64,000 nucleotides of DNA from JAJRXR01 sp041402005 (GCA_041402005.1 JAWKTB010000004.1:1-64000), one strand, 5' to 3'; shown: positions 36,531 to 46,751, counted from the stretch's first letter. Translations and numbers: made by a program. The notes: generated by a model from the sequence alone, not told the origin.

Positions 36531-37964
36531 ATGCTTCCACTGCGAATCCGTCGATGCGTCCCGGGCATGGTGTGCGTGGTGCTGGCGCTTGCCGCGGGTC
36601 GGGTGATGGCACAAGAGGGTGGCGCCGACAAGGCGCGTGCCCTCGAGCAGGCCGTGATGAGCAAGAACCTCCGGGGCGTGGAGCGCGCCCTGGACGACCT
36701 CTGGAACTCAGACCGCGAGAAGGCGCGGGAGATGGCGTGGACCCTGCTCACGCAGGGACCCGAGGACCAACGCCCGATCGCGTTGGCATCGTTCGTGACG
36801 CACGCGAGCGTGGAGGAGCTGTCGCAGCTGGCGAACGCCGACGCGCTGCGGCGTGAGGAGGGGGCGCGGGTGATGCTGGTGCGGGCGCTGGGGACGCGCC
36901 CGGGCGCCGAGACGATCGCCGAGGCCCGCAAGTTCCTTCGTGATTCCAGCCGCCTGGTGCGAGCCGCGGCGGTCGAGGCGCTCGCGGATCTGGGAGACGT
37001 CGGCTCGATCGCGCTCTACTACCGGAAGATGACGAGCGTGCCCTCCCAGGTCGTGAACTGGAAGGACGACGACGCACAGATCGAGCAGATGGCGATGTAC
37101 GGCGCCGTCAGCGCCCTGACCGACCTCCGCCCAGAGCACGCGAGCGAGGTCCAGCTCTGGATCAAGGAGCACGCGAAGGACATCGACAGCTTCACGCCCC
37201 CACCACCACCTGAGGAACGCACCGGCGAGTGGACGTACTGGGACAACGACACCCTCTCGACGCCGAGCTTCGAGGTCCAGTTCGAGTTGGGGAATACGGC
37301 GGACGCCGGGGCGATGCAGGGACGCTCCGGCTGGGAGGAGATCTCGAAGGGGCTCGAGCAGAGCGCCGCGGCGGCGCGGCGGGCGGCCGAGCCCATCTTC
37401 GGGAAGATCCACCTGCCGCCGGTGCGCCTCGTGCTCGCGAACGACCAGACGATCTCGAAGTTCGGCGGGCCCTCGCGCGGGTACGCCGGGTTCGCCTCGG
37501 GCAATAAGATCGTGATGCGGTTCGAGAACTGGGGCGCCGCCCAGCGGACGCTGGTGCACGAGTACGTGCACATCATCCACTCGGCGTACCAGACTGACCA
37601 GCCCCGCTGGCTGAGCGAGGGGCTCGCCGAGAGCCTGTCCAAGTCGCCCACGAGCAGCGCATGGGCAGGGATCGGCGCCTCGCGGGCGGCGTCGCTCGGC
37701 GAGGCGCTCAACAAGGGGCTCGTGAGCGAGACGCTCCGATGGGACCGGTCGGGATCGTCCAACGAACCGCCGGAGCTGTACGCCCAGGGGCACGCGGTCG
37801 TCGACTACCTCCGCTTCGGCCCGTTCACGGCTCCCGAGGCGCGCCTGCGCGATCTGATGGCGCGGATCTCGAAGGGGCAGCGCCCCCAGCAAGCGATCGA
37901 GACGCTGTACGGCCCGGTGCGGGACCTCGATGAGGGGATCCGGCGCTGGATCCAGGGCGACTGA
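36531..37964 (+). CDS. secreted HEAT-repeat / peptidase MA-type gluzincin-like protein
   Basis: 477 residues from ATG 36531 (GTG 36528 also possible), with GGAAGGA upstream and a signal peptide (GMVCVVLALAAGRVMAQ). N-terminal HEAT-like helices (SSRLVRAAAVEALADLGDVG), then a metallopeptidase domain with HEYVH (343-347) preceded by RTLV and followed by LSEGLAESL, whose glutamate would be the third zinc ligand. This matches the peptidase-MA-like fold. Possibly degrades or remodels envelope proteins. It follows moxR by 37 nt. Confidence 0.8.
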   Translation: MLPLRIRRCVPGMVCVVLALAAGRVMAQEGGADKARALEQAVMSKNLRGVERALDDLWNSDREKAREMAWTLLTQGPEDQRPIALASFVTHASVEELSQLANADALRREEGARVMLVRALGTRPGAETIAEARKFLRDSSRLVRAAAVEALADLGDVGSIALYYRKMTSVPSQVVNWKDDDAQIEQMAMYGAVSALTDLRPEHASEVQLWIKEHAKDIDSFTPPPPPEERTGEWTYWDNDTLSTPSFEVQFELGNTADAGAMQGRSGWEEISKGLEQSAAAARRAAEPIFGKIHLPPVRLVLANDQTISKFGGPSRGYAGFASGNKIVMRFENWGAAQRTLVHEYVHIIHSAYQTDQPRWLSEGLAESLSKSPTSSAWAGIGASRAASLGEALNKGLVSETLRWDRSGSSNEPPELYAQGHAVVDYLRFGPFTAPEARLRDLMARISKGQRPQQAIETLYGPVRDLDEGIRRWIQGD

Positions 37965-38064
37965 CCACACGCAGAATGAGCCAGGCTTCATGAAGCGTTC
38001 ACCGCGTCGTCATCGCGCGCCTGGAGCATGCGGGCGTGAGAGAACCGTTTTCTCACCTGTCATG

Positions 38065-38101
38065 CCCCCGGTGGCGCGTCGCCACCGGGGGTCTTTCTTT
38101 T
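38065..38101 (+). terminator. intrinsic terminator after the 36531 gene
   Basis: CCCCCGGTGGC (38065-38075), loop GCGTC, GCCACCGGGGG (38081-38091), then TCTTTCTTTT. A perfect 11-bp GC stem and a T-rich tail about 100 nt beyond the stop codon. Confidence 0.9.
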
Positions 38102-38440
38102 GACGGCGCGCGCCAACCCCCGCCGGGTGGCGGGGGCGCGCGTCGCGTTGCCTCATTGTGTGCGAATCAGGCCTCACGGCGCGCCGGGTGAGAGCACGGC
38201 ACGCCGCGGCGCCGACGGTGGAGACTATCCCCGTGAGGGGAGAGGGGAGTATTGCGTCGGCACGCCAGTCGGTACGCGAGATTTGCGCATCGGATGGCGT
38301 CGTTTGCGGGAATTCACGCGCCTCGGCGTGCGTCGCGGGATTTGGCGACAGTTGTCGCCAACGTGGCCCGCTCGGGCGCCGCCGAAACAGGGGTGTTAGG
38401 CTCCGCTTGCGCGAGAGTATGCCGTGCGAGAGGAGGCCTC
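38102..38440. other. non-coding gap between terminator and CDSH-type gene
   Basis: No convincing gene in this stretch. It opens with a GC-rich hairpin (CCCCCGCC-GGGT-GGCGGGGG near 38115-38135), holds a 20-bp inverted repeat at 38342-38361 and ends in the AGGAGG ribosome site of the CDGSH gene at about 38431. The regulatory content probably belongs to that gene. Confidence 0.5.
38342..38361. promoter_or_regulatory. 20-bp inverted repeat, operator-like
   Basis: TTGGCGACA-GT-TGTCGCCAA: 9-bp arms with a 2-bp centre and no mismatch, about 80 nt before the CDGSH start. The symmetry and spacing look like a dimeric repressor site rather than a terminator (no T-run follows). The cognate regulator is not known. 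Confidence 0.45.
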
Positions 38441-38644
38441 ATGCCCCGCCTGGTCCGCCACGACGCCGACGGCCCGATCAAGATCGAGGTCCGCGACAAA
38501 CCGGTGTTCGTGTGCGCGTGCGGCTTGAGCAAGACATTCCCGATCTGCGACGGGTCGCACAAGGGGTGCGTGAACGAGACGCCGGGGGTGGTGTCGGTGT
38601 ACGACGCGAAGCGGGAGCGGGTTATTGAGGAGCGGGAGGAATAG
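38441..38644 (+). CDS. CDGSH-type iron-sulfur protein
   Basis: 67 residues, ATG 38441 with AGGAGG upstream. The 2Fe-2S motif is complete: C25-x-C27-xx-S-xxx-P34-x-C36-D-G-S-H40. It is a bacterial MitoNEET-like protein, used for electron transfer or cluster transfer. The 3' end overlaps the convergent gene at 38622 by 23 nt. Confidence 0.93.
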   Translation: MPRLVRHDADGPIKIEVRDKPVFVCACGLSKTFPICDGSHKGCVNETPGVVSVYDAKRERVIEEREE

Positions 38645-39362
38645 GCGGTCTCTCATACCAACGGTGTTCTCCACACTCCGGGCAAGGGTCGCCGTCCTCC
38701 AACCCCTCGAGTGAATAGCCGCAGTTGCGGCATTCCCCCGGTCGAGGCGAGGCCGCAAGGTAGAGCACGACCAACGCGAACAACAACGAGACTCCGCCAA
38801 TCGACAGGGCCCCCGCGAGCACGGGGCCTCTGAGCAGCCTACGCCAATCGAACGAGTGCAGCGTGCGATCCCAGCCGAGAGAAATCGGACTCGTGCCCCC
38901 ATACTGCGTCAGAGGGGGATCGTACGTGATCCGGGCGTCCGGGGGCACTAGCCCGGCCGGCATCGCTGCCGCCAGCGCATCGATCAGTTCCGCTTCGCGT
39001 TCGACATGCGCAACCGTGCGGCGCGCTGGGAGTTCCTCGACATAGACCCGCCACTGTCGACGGTCCGAAATCCGCCCCCAAATCGAGGTATCGATGCGGA
39101 AGAACTCAAGCACCGTGATGAAATAGCCTTCCGCTTTTGGATCAATCGCGGGCGAGGCAAGCACAACGTTCCATGCCCGAGCGTCCGGCGAGTACGCCGC
39201 GCTGAATGTCGCTCGCGAGGCGGCGACTCCACTCGACGAAGTGTAGTGTGTGAGGGCCAGAAATGCAGCGGGGATCGCCGCAATGAGCACGACCAGATAT
39301 GGGATACGAACCAACCGCCACGCTTCGCGGATGCGGCTTCGTAAGAGAGATGCCGACGTCAC
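38622..39362 (-). CDS. membrane protein with C-terminal zinc ribbon
   Basis: 246 residues from GTG 39362; this start overlaps the upstream oxidoreductase stop as GTGA, which supports it. An N-terminal transmembrane helix (IPYLVVLIAAIPAAFLALTH), an extracytoplasmic part, a second helix (LSIGGVSLLFALVVLYLAA) and a C-terminal ribbon ECRNCGYSLEGL..PCPECG. Base composition in the middle is clearly less GC-rich and less codon-biased than its neighbours, suggesting later acquisition or relaxed selection. Family unknown. Confidence 0.72.
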   Translation of the reverse strand: MTSASLLRSRIREAWRLVRIPYLVVLIAAIPAAFLALTHYTSSSGVAASRATFSAAYSPDARAWNVVLASPAIDPKAEGYFITVLEFFRIDTSIWGRISDRRQWRVYVEELPARRTVAHVEREAELIDALAAAMPAGLVPPDARITYDPPLTQYGGTSPISLGWDRTLHSFDWRRLLRGPVLAGALSIGGVSLLFALVVLYLAASPRPGECRNCGYSLEGLEDGDPCPECGEHRWYERPPIPPAPQ

Positions 39363-42352
39363 TGAAGTAGTATTGACAAGAATCGGATTGGGTGCAACGC
39401 ATTCACGCCGGCCCCGTCCTTGATCTGATGGCGACAGCTCGTCCCCGTCGCGAGCAGAGTGTGCTTGCCCTTGCAGGCCGAGGCGGCGGGGAGGAGGGCT
39501 CGCCCACCGATACGCATGGACAGGTCGAAGCGATGCCGCGAGAAGCCGAAGGCGCCGGCCATGCCGCAGCATCCGGCGTCGAGCACGTCGATTGTGCCCT
39601 CGCCGAGGGCGAGGCGGAGGACGGCCGCCGAGCTGTCAGCGCCCCAGAGGGCCTTCTGGTGGCAGTGCGCGTGCAGGACCACGCGCCCCTCGGGCTCGCG
39701 GAAGCTCGGGCGGCGGGGGTGCTTGTCCCAGCGCCGTGCGAGGAACTGCTCGGGCAGCTCGGCCCGCCTGGCAAACTTCCGGCGGAGCTCGATCGGGCGA
39801 TTGATCCGCAGCGAGACCCAGTCGTCCGCGATCGCGCTCAGGCACGAGGGCTCGATGACGATCAGGCCCGCGAGGGAATCGTCGTTGATGAGGGGGGCAA
39901 GTCGGTCGAGCGTGCGCTCGGCGCCGACGATCGCCTCGGGGAGCATGCCCAGCGAGATGTGCGCGCGCTGGAAGTCGTCGCACCGGACGAGCGTGACGTG
40001 GTAGCCGAACGCCCCGAGCACACGCCTGGTCGCCAGGGCGATCTCGGGCTCGTTGTACTGGACGAACGTGTCGGCGAGCAGCGCCACGACTGGGGCGCCA
40101 GCGGGCAGGCTCGGGTCGTCGCCCCCCCACCGCTTGTGCAGCGGGCGGGCGAAGGGCGGGAGCGAGCGCTTCGGGTGCAAGCCGAACGCGGCATTGAGGA
40201 TCGCTCGCGTCGGCGGGAAGCGGTTGATCGCGTTGACGAGCCCCGGGGCAATCGAGGCGAGGCGGCTGGCCCGGTCGATGTCGGCCATCGCGCGCACGCG
40301 GAGGGGCGGTCGCTTCGTGCGATACCCCTGGGCGAGGTACTCGCTCTTGAGACGGGCGATGTCCACGTTGCTCGGGCACTCGCTCTTGCACGCCTTGCAC
40401 GAGAGGCAGAGGTCGAGGGTCGCGAGCGTCTCGGCGTCGTTCCAGGCGGGGCGTGCCGGGCCCGTGAGATCGAGTTGGCCCGTGAGGGCGAGGCGGAGGG
40501 CGTTGCCGCGACCGCGGGTGGAGTGGCGCTCGTCGAGCGTGCCCATGTACGAGGGGCACATGGTGCCGCCCTGTTTCTTGCGGCAGACCCCGGCGCCGTT
40601 GCAGGCCTCGACGGCGTGTCCGAAGCCGTCCTGGTCGGCGTAGTCGTAGAAGGTGTCGATCTCGGGGACGTTGACGGGGACGCCCTTGGGGTTGACGCGG
40701 ACCTGTTGCGCGATGGACTCGATGGGGCCAGGGGAGACGACGGCGCCGGGGTTGAGGAGGTTGTGGGGGTCGAAGATGGCCTTGATCCGGCGGAAGGCTT
40801 CCATGAGTTCGGCGCCGAAGTAGTCCTCGAGGAGTGGGCCGCGGGCGCGACCGTCGCCGTGCTCGCCGGACATGACGCCGCCGAGGGACTTGGCCAAATG
40901 GGCGGCCTCGACGGCGATCTCCTGCATGCGCCGCACGTCGAGCGGGTCCTTGAGGTCGAGCAGCGGGCGGACGTGGAGGACGCCGACGGAGGCGTGGGCG
41001 TAGAAGGACGCGATCGTGCCCTTGGACTCCACGATCTTGCGGAACTCTCTCACGAACTGGGCGAGGTTCTCGGGGGGGACGGCGTTGTCCTCGACAAAGC
41101 CGAGTGGCTTGCGATGCCCGGCGATCGCGTGGAGCAGGGGCTCGCCGGCCTTGCGCAGCGCCCAGGCGTCGGCCATCGCCCGCGGCTCGACGTGCGACTG
41201 GACCCGCCCCGCCGGGAATATGGCGATCACCTCGGCGCACCTCTCAGCGACCGCGTGGACGTCGGCGCCGAAGAACTCGGTGTAGAGCACGGCTTGGGGC
41301 GTCCGTCCGCTAATCGTCGGCAGCAGCTCGACGTACTTGGAGCACTGCGGGTTCTTGCGGGCGAGGTCGATGATGAGGTCGTCGAGCAGCTCGATCGCCG
41401 CGGGCTTGAGCTCGAGCAGGGGCAGCACGGCTCCGATCGCGTCATCGATCGAGTCGAAGGCGATGACGGCGAGTCCCTTGGCGCGCGGGATGTCGTGCAG
41501 ACAGAGCTCGGCGGCGAGCGTGAGGGCGAGCGTGCCCTCAGAGCCACACATGAGTGGGGCCAGGTTCAGCTTGGCGGGGTCGTCGCCGAACTGATCGAGC
41601 TGCTTGAGGATCTCGTCGAGCTGGTAGCCGGCGCTGCGGCGAAGCGTTCTCGGGAAGCGATCGCGGATCAGGCGATCGTGGTCACGGACCACTTCGACGA
41701 CGCGCCGGGTGATGTCGGCGACCAGCTCATCGCGAGTCGCGGCGCCCTCGTCGAACGTGACCCGCCGCCCATCGGCCAAACACGCCTCGACGCCGAGGAC
41801 GTTCTCGCTCGTGCGCCCGTACAGGATCGAGTGGGCGCCGGCCGCGTTGTTCCCGATGCACCCGCCGACGTTCGCTTGGCGGGCAGTGGCCGGGTCAGGC
41901 GCGAAGAACAAGCCCGTCTCGCGGATCTGGTCGTTGAGGTCATCGACCGTGATGCCGGGCTGGACGCGGCAGCGCCTGGCCCTTGGGTCCACGCCGAGGA
42001 GGTGGTTGCATCGTGACGAGAAATCGATCACGACCGCGCGATTGACGCACTGACCGGCAAGGCTGGTGCCACCACCCCTGGGCAGGATCGGGACTCGATG
42101 CTCAGCGCAGAACTGGACGGCGCGGATCGCGTCCTCGATCGAGGCGGGGATCACGACGCCCAGGGGCTCGACCTGGTAGATCGAGGCGTCGGTCGCGTAC
42201 AGCATCCGGTCGTGCAGGCCGAAGCGGACCTCGCCCTCGACGGCGCGGGCCAGCTCGCGCGCGATCCGATCGAGGTCGGCGCCCGCGGGCGTCGCGACGG
42301 CGTCCGGTCGGACAGGGAGCCGGGTTGTCGTGCCTTCCGTCACAGGCGGCAT
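39359..42352 (-). CDS. FAD-linked oxidase fused to Fe-S oxidoreductase (D-lactate/glycolate dehydrogenase-like)
   Basis: 997 residues, ATG 42352. The N-terminal FAD-binding part (PCMH type) is shown by VVIPASIEDAIRAVQFCAEH, ILPRGGGTSLAGQ, NVGGCIGNNAAGAHSILYGR and the C-terminal lobe GEHGDGRARGP..FDPHNLLNPG. Next, two cysteine clusters: CNGAGVCRKKQGGTMCPSYM, then CLSCKACKSECPSNVDIARL. Last, CCG-type domains as in GlpC/LldE (HCHQKALWG and DAGCCGMAGAFGF). This is the large one-chain D-2-hydroxyacid dehydrogenase form (as Dld/YdiJ). Substrate probably D-lactate or a similar hydroxyacid; the electron acceptor is not shown. Confidence 0.93.
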   Translation of the reverse strand: MPPVTEGTTTRLPVRPDAVATPAGADLDRIARELARAVEGEVRFGLHDRMLYATDASIYQVEPLGVVIPASIEDAIRAVQFCAEHRVPILPRGGGTSLAGQCVNRAVVIDFSSRCNHLLGVDPRARRCRVQPGITVDDLNDQIRETGLFFAPDPATARQANVGGCIGNNAAGAHSILYGRTSENVLGVEACLADGRRVTFDEGAATRDELVADITRRVVEVVRDHDRLIRDRFPRTLRRSAGYQLDEILKQLDQFGDDPAKLNLAPLMCGSEGTLALTLAAELCLHDIPRAKGLAVIAFDSIDDAIGAVLPLLELKPAAIELLDDLIIDLARKNPQCSKYVELLPTISGRTPQAVLYTEFFGADVHAVAERCAEVIAIFPAGRVQSHVEPRAMADAWALRKAGEPLLHAIAGHRKPLGFVEDNAVPPENLAQFVREFRKIVESKGTIASFYAHASVGVLHVRPLLDLKDPLDVRRMQEIAVEAAHLAKSLGGVMSGEHGDGRARGPLLEDYFGAELMEAFRRIKAIFDPHNLLNPGAVVSPGPIESIAQQVRVNPKGVPVNVPEIDTFYDYADQDGFGHAVEACNGAGVCRKKQGGTMCPSYMGTLDERHSTRGRGNALRLALTGQLDLTGPARPAWNDAETLATLDLCLSCKACKSECPSNVDIARLKSEYLAQGYRTKRPPLRVRAMADIDRASRLASIAPGLVNAINRFPPTRAILNAAFGLHPKRSLPPFARPLHKRWGGDDPSLPAGAPVVALLADTFVQYNEPEIALATRRVLGAFGYHVTLVRCDDFQRAHISLGMLPEAIVGAERTLDRLAPLINDDSLAGLIVIEPSCLSAIADDWVSLRINRPIELRRKFARRAELPEQFLARRWDKHPRRPSFREPEGRVVLHAHCHQKALWGADSSAAVLRLALGEGTIDVLDAGCCGMAGAFGFSRHRFDLSMRIGGRALLPAASACKGKHTLLATGTSCRHQIKDGAGVNALHPIRFLSILLQ

Positions 42353-42528
42353 CGTACTCGCCCGGCGGGCATCGACTTGTGCGATGTCACCGGCGTGTCA
42401 CGCCCGGCTCGCCGGCATGAACGAAGCGCCCTCCCGGAGCGTTGGATTGACCGGATGTGTGACGGCCGCGCGGTCGTTGCCGATGTAAGGGGAAGAGGCG
42501 GCACGGCCCGCCGGGAAGCGAGGATGCC

Positions 42529-44652
42529 ATGGGACGAGCGAGCACGTGGGCGATGGTGATGGTCGCGGGGACGGCCTGCACGGCGGGGCTGGTCGCGATG
42601 GGGGCGGGGCGGGGAACAACCACGACGGCTGCCCCGGGCGCCCCGGCGTCGGCGGATCTGAACCTGCCCGTCACCTCGATCACGCTGTACCGCTCGGGCG
42701 TCGCGTCGTACGAACGCCGAGGGACGGTCCGGGGGGATGTTCACGCCCGCATGAGCGTCGAGGGGGACCGCATCAACGATCTGCTCAAGTCGATGGTGCT
42801 CCTCGATCTCGACGGCGGGCGGGTCGAGGCGGTCAGCTACGAGTCCAACGAGCCATTGGCCAGACGCCTGTCCAGCTTCGCGATCGACATCTCGGACAAC
42901 CCGGGCGTTTACACCCTGTTCGAGCGGCTGCGGGGCGCCCAGGTCCGGCTCGACACGATCGCCGGCGGCGTCGAGCAAGGCGCGGTCCTGAGCGTCGAGA
43001 GCTGGCCGGTCGTCGAGGACGGCGTCTCGGTGCCACGAGGCTTCGTCACGCTCCGGACCGACCAGGGCCTGCGCACGATCGGCCTGCACGAGGTCAAGCG
43101 GTTCCAGCTCGTGGACGAGCGCCTCGCGGACGAGGTCCGGCGGGCTCTCGAGGCAATGAACGAGAATCGTGCGGAAGACGCCAAGAGCGTCGAGCTGTCG
43201 TTCGCGGGCGAGGGGGAACGCCGGGTGGTGGTGTCGTACGTGCAGGAGGCGCCGGTGTGGAAGGCGAGCTATCGCCTGGTGCTGCCCGAGGACTCGGCGT
43301 CGGAGGCGACGCTGCAGGGCTGGGCGATCGTGGAGAACACGACGGACGAAGACTGGCGGGAGGTGAACCTGTCACTGGTCTCGGGGCGCCCGGTGAGCTT
43401 CACGATGGATCTGTACGAGCCGTTGTACGTGCCCCGGTACGAGGCGCCCGTGCCGGTGGCGGCGGGGGCGAGGCCCCGGGTGTACGCCGAGGGGGCGATC
43501 GTTGGAGGCTCCGGCGGACAGAGCCCGTTCAGCGGGCAGACCCAGGACCAATACATGAACAAGTCGGTGCGAGATCGCGTTGAGGCACAATCGCGCGCGG
43601 CGGGGCGGGCGCCGACTTCGATCGCCGACGATGCGACGATGGGCTACGAGTTTGAGCCCTCAATGCTTGGCGCTGGTGTCGCCTCCGGCGGTGAGGTTGG
43701 CGAGCAGTTCCGGTACGCCCTCGACGCGCCGGTCACCATCGAGCGTCGGCGGTCGGCGATGCTGCCGATCCTCACCGAGCCCGTGAAGGTCCGACGCGTC
43801 AGCATCTACGCCGCCTCCGACAACGCCGAGCATCCGATGCGTGGCGTCGAGCTGACGAACTCCACGAGCCTGCAGCTCTTGGCCGGCCCCTTGAGCGTCT
43901 ACGACGCGGGCGCCTACGCCGGCGACGCCCAGATCGGGCACGTTGCGCCGCAGGACGAGCGGCTGCTCGCGTACGCGGTCGACCTCGACGTCGTCGCCAC
44001 GACGGAGCGAAAGGACAAGGGCGCCGTGGAGCAGACGCGGATCGTCAAGGGCGTCCTGGAGCAGAAGATCAAGGACGTGACCACGACCCGGTACACGTTC
44101 ACCAGCAAGGACCGCGCACGCCCGCGAACCGTCGTCGTCGAGCATCCGGCGATGGAGGGGTGGGATCTGGTGGAACCGAGCAAGCCGAGTGAGAACACCG
44201 ATGGCGCCGTCCGCTTCGAGGTCGCTCTGGCCCCCGGCGGAGATGGCGTGCTCGCCGTGACTCACGAGCGCGTCCGCTATCAGCGGTTCGGCGTGCTGGG
44301 CCAAGACACCGAGACGCTCATGCGATACGCGACGCAGGGCCGGGCGAGCCAGGACGTCGTCGATGCGGTCCGACGCGTCGGCGAACTGCAGGGCGCCGTC
44401 GTCGACGCCCGCTCGCAGATCGCTCGCCTCGAGCAGGAGCGCCAGGAGATCGCCCAGGACCAGGAACGGATCCGCGGCAACCTCGGGCGTGTCTCCAGCG
44501 GCACGGAGTTGCACCAGCGCTACCTGACGAAGCTGAACGAGCAGGAGACCCGGCTCGAGGACATTGCCCAGGAGTTGGAAAGGATCCACGAACGCGAGCA
44601 GGCGGCCCAGAAGGCCCTCGAGCAGTTCGTCGCGGGGCTCAGCGTCGGGTAA
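42529..44652 (+). CDS. exported DUF4139 domain protein
   Basis: 707 residues, ATG 42529, signal peptide (WAMVMVAGTACTAGLVAMG). The start, VTSITLYRSGVASYERRGTV, is the mucoidy-inhibitor-like N-terminal domain; VVSYVQEAPVWKASYRLVLP and WAIVENTTDEDWREVNLSLV are the DUF4139 core; a Gly/Ser/Gln-rich low-complexity insert follows (about 320-370). The C-terminus is a coiled coil (ARSQIARLEQERQEIAQDQE, 620-700). Family members are secreted proteins of unknown function. It lies 176 nt from the divergent oxidoreductase. Confidence 0.88.
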   Translation: MGRASTWAMVMVAGTACTAGLVAMGAGRGTTTTAAPGAPASADLNLPVTSITLYRSGVASYERRGTVRGDVHARMSVEGDRINDLLKSMVLLDLDGGRVEAVSYESNEPLARRLSSFAIDISDNPGVYTLFERLRGAQVRLDTIAGGVEQGAVLSVESWPVVEDGVSVPRGFVTLRTDQGLRTIGLHEVKRFQLVDERLADEVRRALEAMNENRAEDAKSVELSFAGEGERRVVVSYVQEAPVWKASYRLVLPEDSASEATLQGWAIVENTTDEDWREVNLSLVSGRPVSFTMDLYEPLYVPRYEAPVPVAAGARPRVYAEGAIVGGSGGQSPFSGQTQDQYMNKSVRDRVEAQSRAAGRAPTSIADDATMGYEFEPSMLGAGVASGGEVGEQFRYALDAPVTIERRRSAMLPILTEPVKVRRVSIYAASDNAEHPMRGVELTNSTSLQLLAGPLSVYDAGAYAGDAQIGHVAPQDERLLAYAVDLDVVATTERKDKGAVEQTRIVKGVLEQKIKDVTTTRYTFTSKDRARPRTVVVEHPAMEGWDLVEPSKPSENTDGAVRFEVALAPGGDGVLAVTHERVRYQRFGVLGQDTETLMRYATQGRASQDVVDAVRRVGELQGAVVDARSQIARLEQERQEIAQDQERIRGNLGRVSSGTELHQRYLTKLNEQETRLEDIAQELERIHEREQAAQKALEQFVAGLSVG

Positions 44653-44680
44653 CGAACGCATCATCGGCGGCGAAACGAGA

Positions 44681-44710
44681 AAGGCCCGCGACCAGATGGT
44701 CGCGGGCCTT
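44681..44710. terminator. bidirectional terminator between convergent genes
   Basis: AAGGCCCGCGACC-AGAT-GGTCGCGGGCCTT: a 13-bp perfect stem between the DUF4139 stop (44652) and the pseudopilin stop (44744). The T-run is short on both sides (TT, and AAAGG on the other), so it may be a weak or factor-assisted terminator. Confidence 0.7.
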
Positions 44711-44743
44711 CGTGTTACGAACCGAACGAGACTCGGCGCGGGA

Positions 44744-45817
<1,074 letters not shown>

Positions 45818-46226
45818 GGGACAGATACCTCCAAGTGATCCGGTGACGCCCTTGCGAGCGGGAAGCGGCGACGCCGCGACCGTTCGCGTAGGCATGGTTC
45901 GTTTTGTGCGGGTTGAGTTTCCGACGCGCCGCCCGAGTTCGGGAGGGGACGCCGGGCGCCGAGCCGCACACGCCTGTGCCGTGAACCGCCAACAAGGCGG
46001 CTCCGGCGTCGGGATGTCGCTGGCGTGCGGGGCGGGCGAATGAGGTCGGCGGGGTGCAAAGCCGCCAATCAGTGCGTCGATCGAAATTCCACGCCCACGC
46101 GTCAGCAGGGGCACGCGTGCCACGGACATCTTACCATCCGAACGCCCGGGCGTCCCGGTTTCACACCCGTGATGCGAGACTGGCTCGCCTGTCAAACCCG
46201 TCCACCACCCAAACACGGAGCCCGCC
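45818..46226. other. intergenic region between the divergent pseudopilin and RidA genes
   Basis: 409 bases without a supported gene. The 5' leader of the pseudopilin lies at the left end (GGAGG at about 45830). Elsewhere only scattered GC-rich segments and a GGCACGCGTGCC palindrome near 46109-46121 are visible. No convincing promoter hexamers were found. Confidence 0.5.
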
Positions 46227-46703
46227 ATGACCGCCGGATCCAGCCAGACCCCCGAACAGCGGCTCGAAGCCCTTGGCCTTCGACTGCCGACCCCCCCCAC
46301 CCCGGTGGCGGCGTACATCCCCGCCAAGCGGGTGGGCTCGCTCGTCTACGTCTCGGGGCAGATCCCGGTCCGGGGTGGGGCGTTGATCGCGACCGGGCGG
46401 GTCCCGACTGAGGTCGGGCTGGCCATCGCCGTGGAGTGCGCCCGCCAGTGCGCGCTGAACGGGCTGGCGGTGCTCAAGGCCCAGGTCGGCGAGCTGAGGC
46501 GCGTGAAGAACGTCGTCCGCCTGGGCGGGTTCGTCTCGTGCGGGGCGGACTTCTGGGATCAACCCGAGGTGATCAACGGGGCGAGCGAGCTGATGGTCAA
46601 AGTGTTCGGCGAGGCCGGACGGCACGCCCGGGCGGCGGTCGGGGCGCCGAGCCTGCCACTGAACGCGCCGGTCGAGGTTGAGTTCTTGTTTGAGGTCGAG
46701 TGA
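46227..46703 (+). CDS. RidA/YjgF family enamine/imine deaminase-like protein
   Basis: 158 residues, ATG 46227. YjgF/Rid fold: VYVSGQIPVRGGALIATGRV, EVGLAIAVECARQCALNGLA, VKNVVRLGGFVSCGADF, then HARAAVGAPSLPLNAPVEVE, where the conserved arginine (R in HARAAVG) binds the substrate carboxylate in active Rid proteins. Length is above the usual 125 because of an N-terminal part, which is the RidA-like YjgH/'atrazine' subgroup layout. It ends two bases before a family I hairpin. Confidence 0.9.
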   Translation: MTAGSSQTPEQRLEALGLRLPTPPTPVAAYIPAKRVGSLVYVSGQIPVRGGALIATGRVPTEVGLAIAVECARQCALNGLAVLKAQVGELRRVKNVVRLGGFVSCGADFWDQPEVINGASELMVKVFGEAGRHARAAVGAPSLPLNAPVEVEFLFEVE

Positions 46704-46705
46704 AC

Positions 46706-46735
46706 GCGGGGGCTGGAAGCCCCCGCCTCCGTGAC
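46706..46735. repeat. family I palindrome after the RidA gene
   Basis: GCGGGGGCT-GGA-AGCCCCCGC (46706-46726), then CTCCGTGA. A perfect 9-bp stem, two nt after the RidA stop and 16 nt before the end of the convergent transaldolase gene. Confidence 0.8.
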
Positions 46736-46751
46736 ACAAATGGCTCGGCGA

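Noticed and set aside
39392..42016. 874-residue plus-strand frame inside the FAD/Fe-S oxidoreductase
   Set aside because: Antisense to a gene with clear FAD and cysteine-cluster motifs; no recognisable domain.
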